Of a stretch of DNA of 64,000 nt, positions 36,282 through 44,584 are shown one piece after another. A model generated the notes under the pieces. The model saw only the letters and a program-made list of their open reading frames with translations. It did not search any database and was not told where the DNA came from. Position numbers and translations under genes: made by a program. Numbering within the stretch: the first letter of the stretch is position 1; the number at the start of each line of letters is the position of its first letter. The stretch covers positions 186,001 through 250,000 of the forward strand of contig CAYOLV010000004.1 of the NCBI GenBank assembly GCA_964404895.1, written 5' to 3'. Source of the stretch: JBGSUZ01 sp964404895 (GTDB lineage Bacteria; Bacillota; Clostridia; Peptostreptococcales; Acidaminobacteraceae).

Positions 36282-38285
36282 CTAATATTCGATCCTAAGA
36301 CCCTTCCCTTTGCCCTTGTTGATCAAGTTTGACTTCTTCCGAAAATCCTTACTTTTTAGAATCACGTCAAAGTCATAATCTGCAGGATAAAGGTCCTCTC
36401 TGGCGATGTACAATTTAACTCTCTTTTCTGATACGCGAACCCGTTTGTCTTGGATCATCACCTCTAATTCACCTTTCCCATTAGCCAGTTCAGATATTAT
36501 GCCAATCGAATCCATAAATGGAATTTTAACATTGTCTCCAACAGCGAAAGGTCTGTCCCTGACTTCTTCCTCATTTATAAGGCTCGTCATGGGTTTTTCC
36601 TCTAACATTTTCTCAACCGATGCCTTCTCTTTTAGCACAGCTACAGGTTCATCAATGATCACTGGTTCAAAACGGATAATTTCTTCAGGCATCTCTAGAT
36701 GTTCATTTCCAATTACATCGTTGGCACGTTGAATAATATCCATAGGCATGCCTAAGCGTTTGGCAATGAGAAGACCGTTACTTTCCCCCGCTTTTCCAAC
36801 CGTGAGCTTATAAAGGGGTTTGAGACTCATGACATCAAAGCCCATAGAGCCGTTGATAAATCCTGGGTGTTCGCTGGCAAAGGTCTTGATTTCTCCAAAA
36901 TGAGTCGATGCCAAAATCAAACATCCTTTTTTGTAAAGGGCTTCCAAAATGGCTACTGCGATGCCCATGCCCTCTTTGGGGTCTGTACCTGAGCCAACCT
37001 CGTCAAGGAGTACCAAAGTTCTTGAGTCTGCACTTGAAAGAATTCTAGCAATATTGGTCATATGGGAAGAGAATGTACTTAAATTTTGACTGATGCTTTG
37101 ACCGTCTCCAATGTCTGCAAGGATTTGACCAACGCCTCCAATGATAGATCCCTCTTTGGCAGGGATATGAAGTCCTGACAACGCCATATGGGTCAACAGT
37201 CCCACCGTTTTCATGGTCACTGTTTTCCCCCCTGTGTTTGGCCCCGTTATAACAATCCCACGGTACGAGGTTCCTAGTTCTAAGGTCAATGGCACTGCTG
37301 CAGTTTCTAAGAGAGGGTGTCTTGCCTCAATCAGGCGAATGACAGCTTCAGAGCGCATTTCAGGTGCCACACATTGATGACGTTTTGCTAACTTTGCCCT
37401 TGCAAAGACCCAGTCACAATGAGTCATAATATCCATTTGGAATTTGATTTCTTTCAGCTCTTGTCCCAAATCATTGGTCAACTCTGATTGGATGCGGTAG
37501 CAGATTTTCTCTTCGTCGCATCTGAGCAAGTTCAGTTCGTCGTGAAGGCGTTTCACATCTTCTGGCTCAATAAACACGGTAGATCCACTGGTGGATCGAT
37601 CTAAGACTTGACCCTCAATTTGTCTCTTGTAGGCGGCTTTGACGGGAATGACATAACGCCCGCCCCTTTGGGAAATCAGTTGGTCTTGAATACAATCTTT
37701 GTAAGCGGGGTGTTTCAAAACTTTGTCCAGTTTTTCTTTGATTTTGACCTCCACTAACCCTATGCGTTTTCTCACACGGGCTAAATCTGGGCTAGCTTGG
37801 TCTAATACCATTTCATGACTGACACAAGACTGAATATCTTCTCGGATTTCAATCAGCGGTTTCACCGATCCACCATAGGTTGCTAGGACTGGCGCGGCTT
37901 CTGCTTTACCTTTTAAATAAAGACTTAATTTTTCCATGTCCCATAAGAAACACGCCGTTTCATGTAATACTGAAGGACTGAGGACGTAACCTTTTTCCAT
38001 TTGATTGACTGCACTGCGGATTCCAATTTGTTTGTTAAGTGGCGCCATGCCCCCTGCTGCCATAATGGCTACGGCTTCTGAAATCTCTCTGTGAGATTCT
38101 CTAATGGCTTCTAAGCTGGTCTTTGGTGCTAATGCCAGTGCAAAAGTTCTCGCTTGTTCAGATACTGTATATTCTGCCAATTGATCGATGATCGCTTGGA
38201 ATTCGATAGATTGTAGATCTTTCATAGTGTTTGTTGTGTTTGTTGTGTTTGTTGTATTTTTTGTACTTGTCATAGTTGTTGTCAT
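36282..38285 (-). CDS. mutS2: MutS2-family ATPase lacking the Smr domain
   Basis: The 667-residue protein carries the MutS ATPase core (TGPNTGGKTVTMKTVG, LLDEVGSGTDP, STHFGE) and N-terminal MutS2-like core domains. Full-length MutS2 proteins are about 780-790 residues and end in a Smr nuclease domain; here the sequence stops at about 650 in a KGKGKGLRIEY tail, so Smr is missing. MutS2 acts in recombination suppression and ribosome rescue rather than mismatch repair, and without Smr it may keep only ATP-dependent binding. The ATG at 38285 has AAAGGAGGTC seven bases upstream. The first 22 residues are Thr/Asn-rich and come from a 9-base tandem repeat in the DNA. Confidence 0.9.
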   Translation of the reverse strand: MTTTMTSTKNTTNTTNTTNTMKDLQSIEFQAIIDQLAEYTVSEQARTFALALAPKTSLEAIRESHREISEAVAIMAAGGMAPLNKQIGIRSAVNQMEKGYVLSPSVLHETACFLWDMEKLSLYLKGKAEAAPVLATYGGSVKPLIEIREDIQSCVSHEMVLDQASPDLARVRKRIGLVEVKIKEKLDKVLKHPAYKDCIQDQLISQRGGRYVIPVKAAYKRQIEGQVLDRSTSGSTVFIEPEDVKRLHDELNLLRCDEEKICYRIQSELTNDLGQELKEIKFQMDIMTHCDWVFARAKLAKRHQCVAPEMRSEAVIRLIEARHPLLETAAVPLTLELGTSYRGIVITGPNTGGKTVTMKTVGLLTHMALSGLHIPAKEGSIIGGVGQILADIGDGQSISQNLSTFSSHMTNIARILSSADSRTLVLLDEVGSGTDPKEGMGIAVAILEALYKKGCLILASTHFGEIKTFASEHPGFINGSMGFDVMSLKPLYKLTVGKAGESNGLLIAKRLGMPMDIIQRANDVIGNEHLEMPEEIIRFEPVIIDEPVAVLKEKASVEKMLEEKPMTSLINEEEVRDRPFAVGDNVKIPFMDSIGIISELANGKGELEVMIQDKRVRVSEKRVKLYIAREDLYPADYDFDVILKSKDFRKKSNLINKGKGKGLRIEY
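38225..38262 (-). repeat. 9-base tandem repeat in the MutS2 5' end
   Basis: About four copies of ACAAACACA-like units encode TNT repeats at residues 10-20 of the MutS2-like protein. The period is a multiple of three, so changes in copy number keep the frame. Confidence 0.7.
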
Positions 38286-38365
38286 AAAAATGACCTCCTT
38301 TTACTTTAGGTGTTGCAGTTTATAAGGCTAATTTTGTAGGAAAAAACCAAGAATCGGTTGTAAAA

Positions 38366-38499
38366 TGAAAACCAAAACTCGGTTGACCTGCGGTCAACCT
38401 TGTCGCTGACGCGACCTTTCAAAGGATTGAATAAGAGATTGCAGTGTCGATAAATCGCCCCTTCCATCTCTTCTTCGATCCTTTGGGTTTTGGTTTTCA
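38366..38499. other. 134-base nested inverted-repeat element
   Basis: Perfect 13-base arms TGAAAACCAAAAC (38366-38378) and GTTTTGGTTTTCA (38487-38499) enclose three hairpins. They are GGTTGACC/GGTCAACC (38381-38399), GTCGC/GCGAC near 38403-38415, and a 20-base imperfect stem CAAAGGAT...AAGAGAT (38420-38439) against ATCTCTT...ATCCTTTG (38466-38485). The whole would fold as a multi-branched RNA or DNA cruciform. It lies between a terminator and the MutS2 start. It is not coding. Confidence 0.6.
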
Positions 38500-38503
38500 C
38501 GCA

Positions 38504-38541
38504 AAAAAACAGCCCGAACGCAACGCGTCGAGCTGTCTTTC
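38504..38541 (-). terminator. Intrinsic terminator in the MutS2 upstream gap
   Basis: On the minus strand ACAGCTCGA and TCGGGCTGT form a stem with one mismatch, followed by seven T. It lies downstream of the palindrome at 38579-38590. Confidence 0.7.
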
Positions 38542-38578
38542 AATACGTGTCTCTGTACGGTTTCTTCGTCCTGTCTTA

Positions 38579-38590
38579 GTAAGCGCTTAC
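38579..38590. promoter_or_regulatory. cre-like palindrome GTAAGCGCTTAC
   Basis: A perfect 12-base palindrome with the central GCGC of CcpA (cre) sites, TGGTAAGCGCTTACTAA in full. It lies between two terminators, about 290 bases upstream of MutS2 and downstream of the tryptophanase genes. Confidence 0.4.
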
Positions 38591-38602
38591 CAATTTAGGG
38601 TA

Positions 38603-38740
38603 CAAAAAAACCGTGCACAAGCACGGTTATGAAAATCAATATCCGATGTCCGTGTTCTTTCCTAAGTGAGATTCACGGCACAGCAAACAAGCCACCTAAG
38701 GCCTCTTTAGTGCTCCGTCAATCTATTCAGTTACTTAGTT
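38603..38740 (-). ncRNA. Candidate structured RNA with its own terminator
   Basis: On the minus strand, CTAAGT pairs with ACTTAG (ends 38733-38738 and 38662-38667). Within it GATTGACGGAGCAC pairs with GTGCCGTGAATC, one mismatch and a small bulge, closing a 28-base apical region. A terminator stem AACCGTGC/GCACGGTT followed by seven T ends it at 38603-38628. I recognise no known RNA family. Its downstream end coincides with the esterase operon terminator region, so it could be a 3' UTR product. Confidence 0.45.
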
Positions 38741-38836
38741 AAGAACGCTCGCATGCATATTATTATTACCTTTCAAAATAAGTCTTTAGTTGAACAGGGT
38801 TTCCCTATCCAATTTCAATATATCACCAAAGTTAAT

Positions 38837-39655
38837 TTATGGCAATAACATTTTTGTAAACCACTGAGCACGGATGAGCAAATCATTGCCAAAATTGAGG
38901 CCGCTGCCGTGAACATCTCCACTGAATTCTGCACTTTCACAGGGAACGTTATTTTTTAGCAGTTCGGACTGATATGCCTTTAAAACGTCAATTGAGACTA
39001 AGGCATCCTCTTTAAATATCCAGAGTAAGGTTGGGGCAGATTGTTCTGAAACTTTATTCATGACACCCCATGTTTCCAACTGTTCTTCTGAGGGGTGAGG
39101 GGTATTGAAGAGTGCCGTTAGCATCATTTCTACAAGAACTTCATAGTCTGGCATTTCTTCCTTGACCCGAGTTTCAAACTCTGCCAAGTCTACAATCGGA
39201 TAGCCAAGGATTACGCCGTTAGGCTTAATTTGTTCACTTTCCAGTCTTGTCAGATCCGAGAGCCAAGGTTCATGCCACACTGAACCGTATAGGGCTGTCA
39301 TATAGGCACTGGAAGAAAAGCCGCATAGTATAATCTGATGAGAATCTATACCCCATTGTCTGCTTCTCTGTCTGACCGTTGCAATTGCTTTGGCTAAGTC
39401 TAACAAAGGAGCTGGAAGCAAGGCTGTACCTGCACCAATGCTGTAATTCAGCACAAAGGCGCAACAACCACTAGCCGCAAATTGTAAAGCAACTGTTTCC
39501 ATTTCCCTCTCGTTAAAACCCACAAACCCACCGCCAGGACAAATGATTACTCCCCGGCGCAGGGAAGGTTCTGAAAAATTTGGGACAGACGGCACATAGG
39601 CCGTCATATAGACGGCCTCGTTCCATTCACTTAATGATATATTTTCGCAAATCAT
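38837..39655 (-). CDS. Alpha/beta-hydrolase, esterase-like
   Basis: The 272-residue protein has an alpha/beta-hydrolase fold: oxyanion loop IICPGGGFVGF and nucleophile elbow ILCGFSSSAYM, where the Ser lies in GFSSS rather than the usual GxSxG. Catalytic Asp and His are plausibly in the WIFKEDALV and VHGSGLNF segments. It resembles BD-FAE-type carbohydrate or acetyl esterases. It starts one base into the tail of the tryptophanase gene and is cotranscribed with it; whether it acts on a tryptophan-derived ester, for example an indole conjugate, is unknown. The ribosome site is weak. Confidence 0.75.
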   Translation of the reverse strand: MICENISLSEWNEAVYMTAYVPSVPNFSEPSLRRGVIICPGGGFVGFNEREMETVALQFAASGCCAFVLNYSIGAGTALLPAPLLDLAKAIATVRQRSRQWGIDSHQIILCGFSSSAYMTALYGSVWHEPWLSDLTRLESEQIKPNGVILGYPIVDLAEFETRVKEEMPDYEVLVEMMLTALFNTPHPSEEQLETWGVMNKVSEQSAPTLLWIFKEDALVSIDVLKAYQSELLKNNVPCESAEFSGDVHGSGLNFGNDLLIRAQWFTKMLLP

Positions 39656-39657
39656 GA

Positions 39658-41046
39658 TTATTTGTTTAAAGGTCTGAGACGGGCAAGGAAGTGTCTGAGC
39701 ACTGCTGGTTCATAATCAAACTTGAAACCAACCAACTCGTCCTTCTTCTCCATGACTTTTTTGAAAGCTTCTACGATCTCATCCATGTGGCTTTGTGTGT
39801 AAACACGTCTTGGAATAGTCAAACGTACAAGTTCAAGCGGTGCTTCTTCTTGCTCACCAGTTTCAGGGTTTCTGCCAAGAAGGAATGAACCAATCTCAAC
39901 CACACGAACGCCTGATTCTAAGTAAACAGCGTTACAGATGGCTTGAGCTGGGAACTCATAGCCCGGCATATTTGGAAGGATTTTTCTCGCGTCTACGAAT
40001 ACTGCGTGACCGCCAGTTGGGTATTGGATAGGAACACCAATCTCCATGAGTTTGTCTCCAAGGTATTTCACTTGACCCAATCTGTATCTGAGCCAATTTT
40101 CGTCAATCCCTTCGTAAAGACCACGCGCTAGTGCTTCCATATCTCTGCCTGAAAGTCCACCGTAAGTTGCGAAACCCTCTAGTGGCACACAACGGGCTTG
40201 AGCCGCTTTAAAGATTGCTTCGTCTTCTTTCACTGCAATCATACCACCCATGTTGATAATGGCGTCTTTCTTAGCACTCATAGTCAAAACGTCTGCATAG
40301 GCGTACATTTCTTGAATGATTTCTTTGATAGATTTATTTTCATAGCCAGGCTCTCTCATTTTGATGAACATTGCGTTCTCAGCAAAACGTGCAGAGTCCA
40401 TGCAGATTTTTTTACCATATTTATCAGCGACTCTCTTAAGTTCTTTCATATTGGCCATAGAAACCGGTTGACCACCTGCAGAGTTGTTTGTCACTGTCAT
40501 AATGAAGAAAGCAACGCTGTCTGCGCCGTGTTCTTCCATGAATTTTTCTAGTTCAGGAATGTTGAAGTTCCCTTTAAAGTCATAGTAAGTTGTCGTGTCT
40601 GTGGCTTCTGGAATCATGAAGTTACGAGCTTTTGCGCCAGCCAGTTCGACGTGACCTTTTGTGGTGTCAAAGTGGAAGTTGCTGCAGACAAATTGTCCTG
40701 GTTTCAACATGATAGGGAATAAGACTTGTTCTGCGCCTCTGCCTTGGTGTGTTGGTACAACGTACTTGTAGCCAAAGATATCATTTACTGCGTCACAAAT
40801 ATTGTAATAGTTTCTGCTGCCTGCATAAGACTCGTCGCCCATCATCATGCCAGCCCATTGGTTGTCGCTCATAGCGCCCGTGCCACTGTCTGTAAGTAAG
40901 TCAATATAAACATCGTTTGATTTCAATAAGAAAGGATTATAACCTGCTTCTGCAAGGGCTTCTTCTCTGTGCTCACGAGTTGTCATAAATAAGGGTTCAA
41001 CCATTTTGATTTTAAAAGGTTCAGCTGGGTGTTTGATTGTAGACAT
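39658..41046 (-). CDS. tnaA: Tryptophanase (tryptophan indole-lyase)
   Basis: The 462-residue PLP beta-eliminating lyase has the Lys motif LTMSAKKDAIINMGG, DSARFAENAMFIK and VEIGSFLLGRNP. The last two distinguish tryptophanase from tyrosine phenol-lyase (DATRCVENA and a different C-terminal loop). It cleaves tryptophan to indole, pyruvate and ammonia, providing energy substrates and the signal indole. GGAGG lies five bases before the ATG at 41046. No TnaC-like leader peptide precedes it; the Tyr-rich stretch upstream is in frame and has no ribosome site. A palindrome at 41098-41111 lies just past the start site of the promoter, so control by repression is likely. Confidence 0.95.
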   Translation of the reverse strand: MSTIKHPAEPFKIKMVEPLFMTTREHREEALAEAGYNPFLLKSNDVYIDLLTDSGTGAMSDNQWAGMMMGDESYAGSRNYYNICDAVNDIFGYKYVVPTHQGRGAEQVLFPIMLKPGQFVCSNFHFDTTKGHVELAGAKARNFMIPEATDTTTYYDFKGNFNIPELEKFMEEHGADSVAFFIMTVTNNSAGGQPVSMANMKELKRVADKYGKKICMDSARFAENAMFIKMREPGYENKSIKEIIQEMYAYADVLTMSAKKDAIINMGGMIAVKEDEAIFKAAQARCVPLEGFATYGGLSGRDMEALARGLYEGIDENWLRYRLGQVKYLGDKLMEIGVPIQYPTGGHAVFVDARKILPNMPGYEFPAQAICNAVYLESGVRVVEIGSFLLGRNPETGEQEEAPLELVRLTIPRRVYTQSHMDEIVEAFKKVMEKKDELVGFKFDYEPAVLRHFLARLRPLNK

Positions 41047-41097
41047 ATTGACCTCCAATAAAGGGTAATAATTGAGATAATAATTTTTTATCACGAT

Positions 41098-41149
41098 GAT
41101 AATTTATTATCGATACCTTATTTATATCATTCTCAAATTATTTTGTCAA
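41098..41149 (-). promoter_or_regulatory. tnaA promoter with downstream palindromic operator
   Basis: On the minus strand TTGACA (41144-41149), 17 bases, TATAAA (41121-41126). The 14-base palindrome GATAATTTATTATC (41098-41111) covers the first transcribed bases, and a second GATAA...TTATC pair (41075-41092) follows. This is a standard repressor site. The PAS/HTH regulator gene just upstream is the natural candidate. Confidence 0.65.
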
Positions 41150-41197
41150 TTTAAGAAGAATCTTTATGAGGGGATATTTACACTTTTCACAGACAAA

Positions 41198-41857
41198 CTA
41201 TTTATGCTTATTAATATTGCTCAAATATCTGTAAATAGTCGCTTCTGATGAACCTAAAATGCCTGCAATCTGGCTGACTGCACCTTTGATTAGGAAGAAT
41301 CCATCATCACTTAACCGTCTGACAATTTCCAATTTTTCATGCGGAGTCAAGCGATCGGCGCTGACGCCTACGGACTGAGTCACTTCATTAATGGTAGCCA
41401 TAATGACTTCTCGAGGCGAAGATTGGAACAATTCCATCTCTGCAGTGCTCTCCTTTTCTTCTGACAGACTCGGAATAAAAGCCATTTTTTGAAGGAGATC
41501 TGCAGCTTGCTGATACTTGGTTACATCGGTATTGATTGAGAGGAGTCCCTTTGGATTTCCCTGCTTGTCTAAAATAAAAAAGCTATTAGAGCGAAGAGGG
41601 GTATTGTTTTTAGACATGCTCAAATAGTTCAGATAATAGGGAGGGCCTTGTTTGCCCTTGTCCTTTAGTTTAGATAAAGCAAAGCCTGTTACGGGGTCGC
41701 CAATAGCACGTCCGCTGATATGGCCGTTATAGATGGCAATAATGGAGTCGTTTAAGTCTTCAAAACTGTATAATATAACCTCTGAGTTTTCTCCTAGGCA
41801 GCCCCCAAGAAAGTCTACAAGGTGTTTGTACGAGGTAAAGTCGAATTCACTGGACAT
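41198..41857 (-). CDS. PAS/HTH regulator, YheO-like (possible tnaA regulator)
   Basis: The 219-residue protein has an N-terminal YheO-like PAS domain (about 9-115, HLVDFLGGCLGENSEVILYS, then NSFFILDKQGNPKGLLSINTD) and a C-terminal helix-turn-helix (about 172-217, KGAVSQIAGILGSSEATIYRYL). This pairing is used by DauR/YheO-type repressors that sense small metabolites. It lies directly upstream of tnaA, which has a palindromic operator. Its start overlaps the yvcK stop by 11 bases, so it is co-expressed with that cluster while tnaA has its own promoter. The ATG at 41857 follows AAGGGAAAAAGTG; the ligand is unknown. Confidence 0.85.
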   Translation of the reverse strand: MSSEFDFTSYKHLVDFLGGCLGENSEVILYSFEDLNDSIIAIYNGHISGRAIGDPVTGFALSKLKDKGKQGPPYYLNYLSMSKNNTPLRSNSFFILDKQGNPKGLLSINTDVTKYQQAADLLQKMAFIPSLSEEKESTAEMELFQSSPREVIMATINEVTQSVGVSADRLTPHEKLEIVRRLSDDGFFLIKGAVSQIAGILGSSEATIYRYLSNINKHK

Positions 41858-42926
41858 CACTTTTTCCCTTTCTTGTGCGTTTTTTCTTATACACTTTTGC
41901 GTCGACCATGCTTACCACGTGGCGGGCAACCTTTAAAGCGTCATGTCTGACATAACCTTTGACTGTCTCTATAAAATCCCCTTCAATCAAGGTGACATTC
42001 TCTTCCGCAAAATAAATTCTGTCCTCTTCTGTAACGACTACAGGTACTGCACTTTCTTTGTTATAGCGTTTCAAAATTTCTGGTTCGATGGGTTCATGAT
42101 TGACTAAAATATGACTGACAATCCCCTTAGAACTGTGCTTGATGAGGGATTGATAGTAATCTTTCAATGCATATTTGTCTGTCTCTCCTGGTTGAGACAT
42201 GAGGTTTGCCACGTATATTTTAATGGCCGAACTTCTCATAATGGCTTCGCTTACATCTTCCACCAATAAATTTGGTAAAATGGAGGTGTAGAGACTTCCA
42301 GGACCCATCATAATAATGTCTGCATTTTCAATAGCTGCAATGACCTCTTCTGTGGCTTTTGGTTTATGAGGCACTAGAAAAACTTCTTCAATCCGAGTTT
42401 GAGCTTCCGCCACGGCACTTGGAATTTTAGATTCACCATCGACCCATTCCCCATTTTGAAGTTTGGCTCTCAAAATAACATCTTCAGTCGTGACAGGAAG
42501 TACCTGACCTGTAACGGCAAAAATATCGTTACTTTTTTTCACCGCTTCTTCAAAATTATCTGAAATCCCCACCATGGCCGCTAATAAGAGATTCCCAAAG
42601 TTTTGGCCTTTCAGCATGCCTTCTGTAAAACGATAATTCATCAACTCTGTCATAATCGGTTCTCTGTTGGCAAGTGCCAGTATACAGTTCCGAATATCAC
42701 CCGGCGGGAGCATCCCTAAATCTTCTCGGAGTATGCCTGAACCGCCGCCGTCGTCTGCAACTGTTACGACAGCTGTAATGTTCTTCGTTACGCATTTAAG
42801 GCCTCTCAGAAGAACTGACAGGCCTGAGCCGCCGCCAATGGCGACGATATTTAAATTTTTGCCTGCGGATAAATCATCCACTTCGCATGCACATTCATTG
42901 TCCATTTGATCTTTCTGAATGATCAT
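41847..42926 (-). CDS. yvcK: YvcK-family gluconeogenesis factor
   Basis: The 359-residue protein has the YvcK motifs GGGSGLSVLLRGLK and ADDGGGSGILREDLGMLPPGD, then RNCILAL. These proteins bind UDP-sugars and control carbon flow into the cell wall and gluconeogenesis. Its ATG overlaps the rapZ stop as ATGA. In many Gram-positives rapZ, yvcK and whiA are contiguous; here the first two are, and whiA is elsewhere. An N-terminal acidic extension of about 25 residues (QMDNECACEVDDLSAG) precedes the core and may be a later addition. Confidence 0.93.
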   Translation of the reverse strand: MIIQKDQMDNECACEVDDLSAGKNLNIVAIGGGSGLSVLLRGLKCVTKNITAVVTVADDGGGSGILREDLGMLPPGDIRNCILALANREPIMTELMNYRFTEGMLKGQNFGNLLLAAMVGISDNFEEAVKKSNDIFAVTGQVLPVTTEDVILRAKLQNGEWVDGESKIPSAVAEAQTRIEEVFLVPHKPKATEEVIAAIENADIIMMGPGSLYTSILPNLLVEDVSEAIMRSSAIKIYVANLMSQPGETDKYALKDYYQSLIKHSSKGIVSHILVNHEPIEPEILKRYNKESAVPVVVTEEDRIYFAEENVTLIEGDFIETVKGYVRHDALKVARHVVSMVDAKVYKKKRTRKGKSDVQ

Positions 42927-43777
42927 AGAGCCTGCTCCCTGTGTTTACAATTTACTTTGTATCCCATATCTGTAAAATCGTCTCGAAGCAAATTGGCAAA
43001 GGTCACACTTCTGTGCTGACCCCCTGTACATCCAATGGCAATCACCAACTGGCGTCTGCCTTCCTTCTGACATAAGGGTATTTGAAACTGGATCAGTTCT
43101 TTAAGTTTGCTATAATATTCCTGGCTTTCTGGGAACTTCATGACATAGTTGCGAACTGCCAAATCGTTGCCTGTCAATGGCTTCAACTCATCAATGTAAA
43201 AAGGATTCGGGAGCATTCTCACATCGTAGACGAAGTCCGCATCTAAGGGAATGCCCTTTTTAAAACCAAAGGACATGAGGGTCAGAGTCAAATCTACCCC
43301 TTCTTCAGTCTCTGAAAAGACCGAATGAATGGATTCTCTGAATTTTGCCAAGGACATGTCTGAGGTATCAATAATGTGATCTGCCAACTTTCGAATGACT
43401 TCTAATCGCTTCCTCTCTTTATTAATACCTTCCTCAATACTGCCTCCTGGATTAAGAGGATGAACCCGTCTCGCTTCTTTGTACCGTTTGATCAAGGTTG
43501 GGTTAGAGGCTTCTAAAAATAATATTTTAAAGTCCGCATTGCTGGACTTCATGGCTTCCAATGTTTTTTCTAAGGTATCAAAGAAACGTCTGCCCCGAAT
43601 GTCGGCGACTAAGGCGACTTTCTCAATATTTTCTGTATTGTTTTCAACCAGTTCCACAAATTTAGGCATCAAAGCTAAAGGCATATTGTCGATGCAATAG
43701 TAACCTGCGTCTTCAAAGGCCTTCATCGCCTGACTTCTTCCTGCTCCTGACATGCCTGTAATTACGACGATTTTCAT
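42923..43777 (-). CDS. rapZ: RNase adapter protein RapZ
   Basis: The 284-residue protein has a Walker A loop at residues 8-16 (GMSGAGRSQ), with Arg in place of the usual Lys, and the RapZ C-terminal motif GCTGGQHRSV. In E. coli RapZ directs RNase E to GlmZ and so tunes hexosamine-6-phosphate supply; in Firmicutes (YvcJ) it has GTPase/ATPase activity and affects competence. Its position between a PHP protein and yvcK, downstream of murB, links it to peptidoglycan precursor supply. The Arg in the P-loop is conservative but could reduce nucleotide hydrolysis. Confidence 0.92.
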   Translation of the reverse strand: MKIVVITGMSGAGRSQAMKAFEDAGYYCIDNMPLALMPKFVELVENNTENIEKVALVADIRGRRFFDTLEKTLEAMKSSNADFKILFLEASNPTLIKRYKEARRVHPLNPGGSIEEGINKERKRLEVIRKLADHIIDTSDMSLAKFRESIHSVFSETEEGVDLTLTLMSFGFKKGIPLDADFVYDVRMLPNPFYIDELKPLTGNDLAVRNYVMKFPESQEYYSKLKELIQFQIPLCQKEGRRQLVIAIGCTGGQHRSVTFANLLRDDFTDMGYKVNCKHREQAL

Positions 43778-43787
43778 ACGTTGCCTC

Positions 43788-44543
43788 CTATTTGCCCATG
43801 TAAATCAAGTCTAGACGCGCGTTGAGTATACGGTCTTCTGGGATGCCCCCTCGCTCTGCCCGTTCTATGCCGTTGGCAAATTTCCCAATATTTTCAGGTC
43901 GATGGGCGTCGCTGTTGATTGAAAATAGGCAGCCGCTGTCCTTTACTTCCAGAATTTCTTCAAAAGTCAAATGACCGTGGCTGTTGTTGATCTCCAGAGC
44001 CGTTCCTCTCAAAACAGCTGCTTTAGCAACTTCTTGTAAGAAAGCAGGCCCTTTCGCTCCGGGATGGGTCAATATGTTAATCGGATTATTTTCAATAGCC
44101 TTGATGAAAGCCCTCGTATTATACTCCTGAGCCTTCTTAAAATAATACTCCGATTTTTTACTCATTAAATTATAAAAATGCATTTTTAAGTCTGTAATAT
44201 TTTCTTTTGGTGAGCTGCCAAAGTGATACCCTGCTAGTAAAATATCGTTGTATTTTAGAAAGCGGTCGTCCACATCTAATTGCCCTTTGTCGTTCATGAC
44301 ATTGGCTTCAATACCTAAAAGTAATTTGATTTCAGGGTATTTTTCCTGCAGTCTGTCAATGTGTTCTCTCATTTCAGGATATTTATGGTACTTAATGCCG
44401 TAACCCATATGCCCAGGACCGTGGTCGCTGATTGCCAATACTTTCAAACCTTTGGCAATGGCTGCCTGAACGTTTTCTTCCATGGTTCCCTTGCCATCAC
44501 CGCTGTAGGTGCTGTGTGTGTGATAATCTGCATATAAAATCAT
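43788..44543 (-). CDS. PHP-domain phosphoesterase
   Basis: The 251-residue protein has PHP metal-binding motifs: YADYHTHSTYSGDG at the N-terminus, ISDHGPGHMGYG, LTHPGAKG and SINSDAHRPE. These histidine and aspartate residues build a trinuclear metal site of phosphatases such as histidinol phosphatase and YcdX. It lies between murB and rapZ; the gap to rapZ is 10 bases. The substrate is not known. It lacks other domains, so a polymerase-linked role is excluded. Confidence 0.88.
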   Translation of the reverse strand: MILYADYHTHSTYSGDGKGTMEENVQAAIAKGLKVLAISDHGPGHMGYGIKYHKYPEMREHIDRLQEKYPEIKLLLGIEANVMNDKGQLDVDDRFLKYNDILLAGYHFGSSPKENITDLKMHFYNLMSKKSEYYFKKAQEYNTRAFIKAIENNPINILTHPGAKGPAFLQEVAKAAVLRGTALEINNSHGHLTFEEILEVKDSGCLFSINSDAHRPENIGKFANGIERAERGGIPEDRILNARLDLIYMGK

Positions 44544-44584
44544 TGACTCGCCTCCTCTGCGTTAAGCCTTAATTTGCTAAGCGG

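Noticed and set aside
38225..38262. 9-base repeat as a phase-variation switch
   Set aside because: The period is a multiple of three, so loss or gain of units does not shift the frame.
38306..38500. 64-residue frame and its antisense counterpart
   Set aside because: Both arise from the nested inverted repeat, which explains the sequence better than coding.
41046..41094. Tyr-rich N-terminal extension of tryptophanase, possible TnaC-like leader
   Set aside because: It is in frame with tnaA, has no stop or own ribosome site, and contains no Trp; the GGAGG at the inner ATG decides the start.
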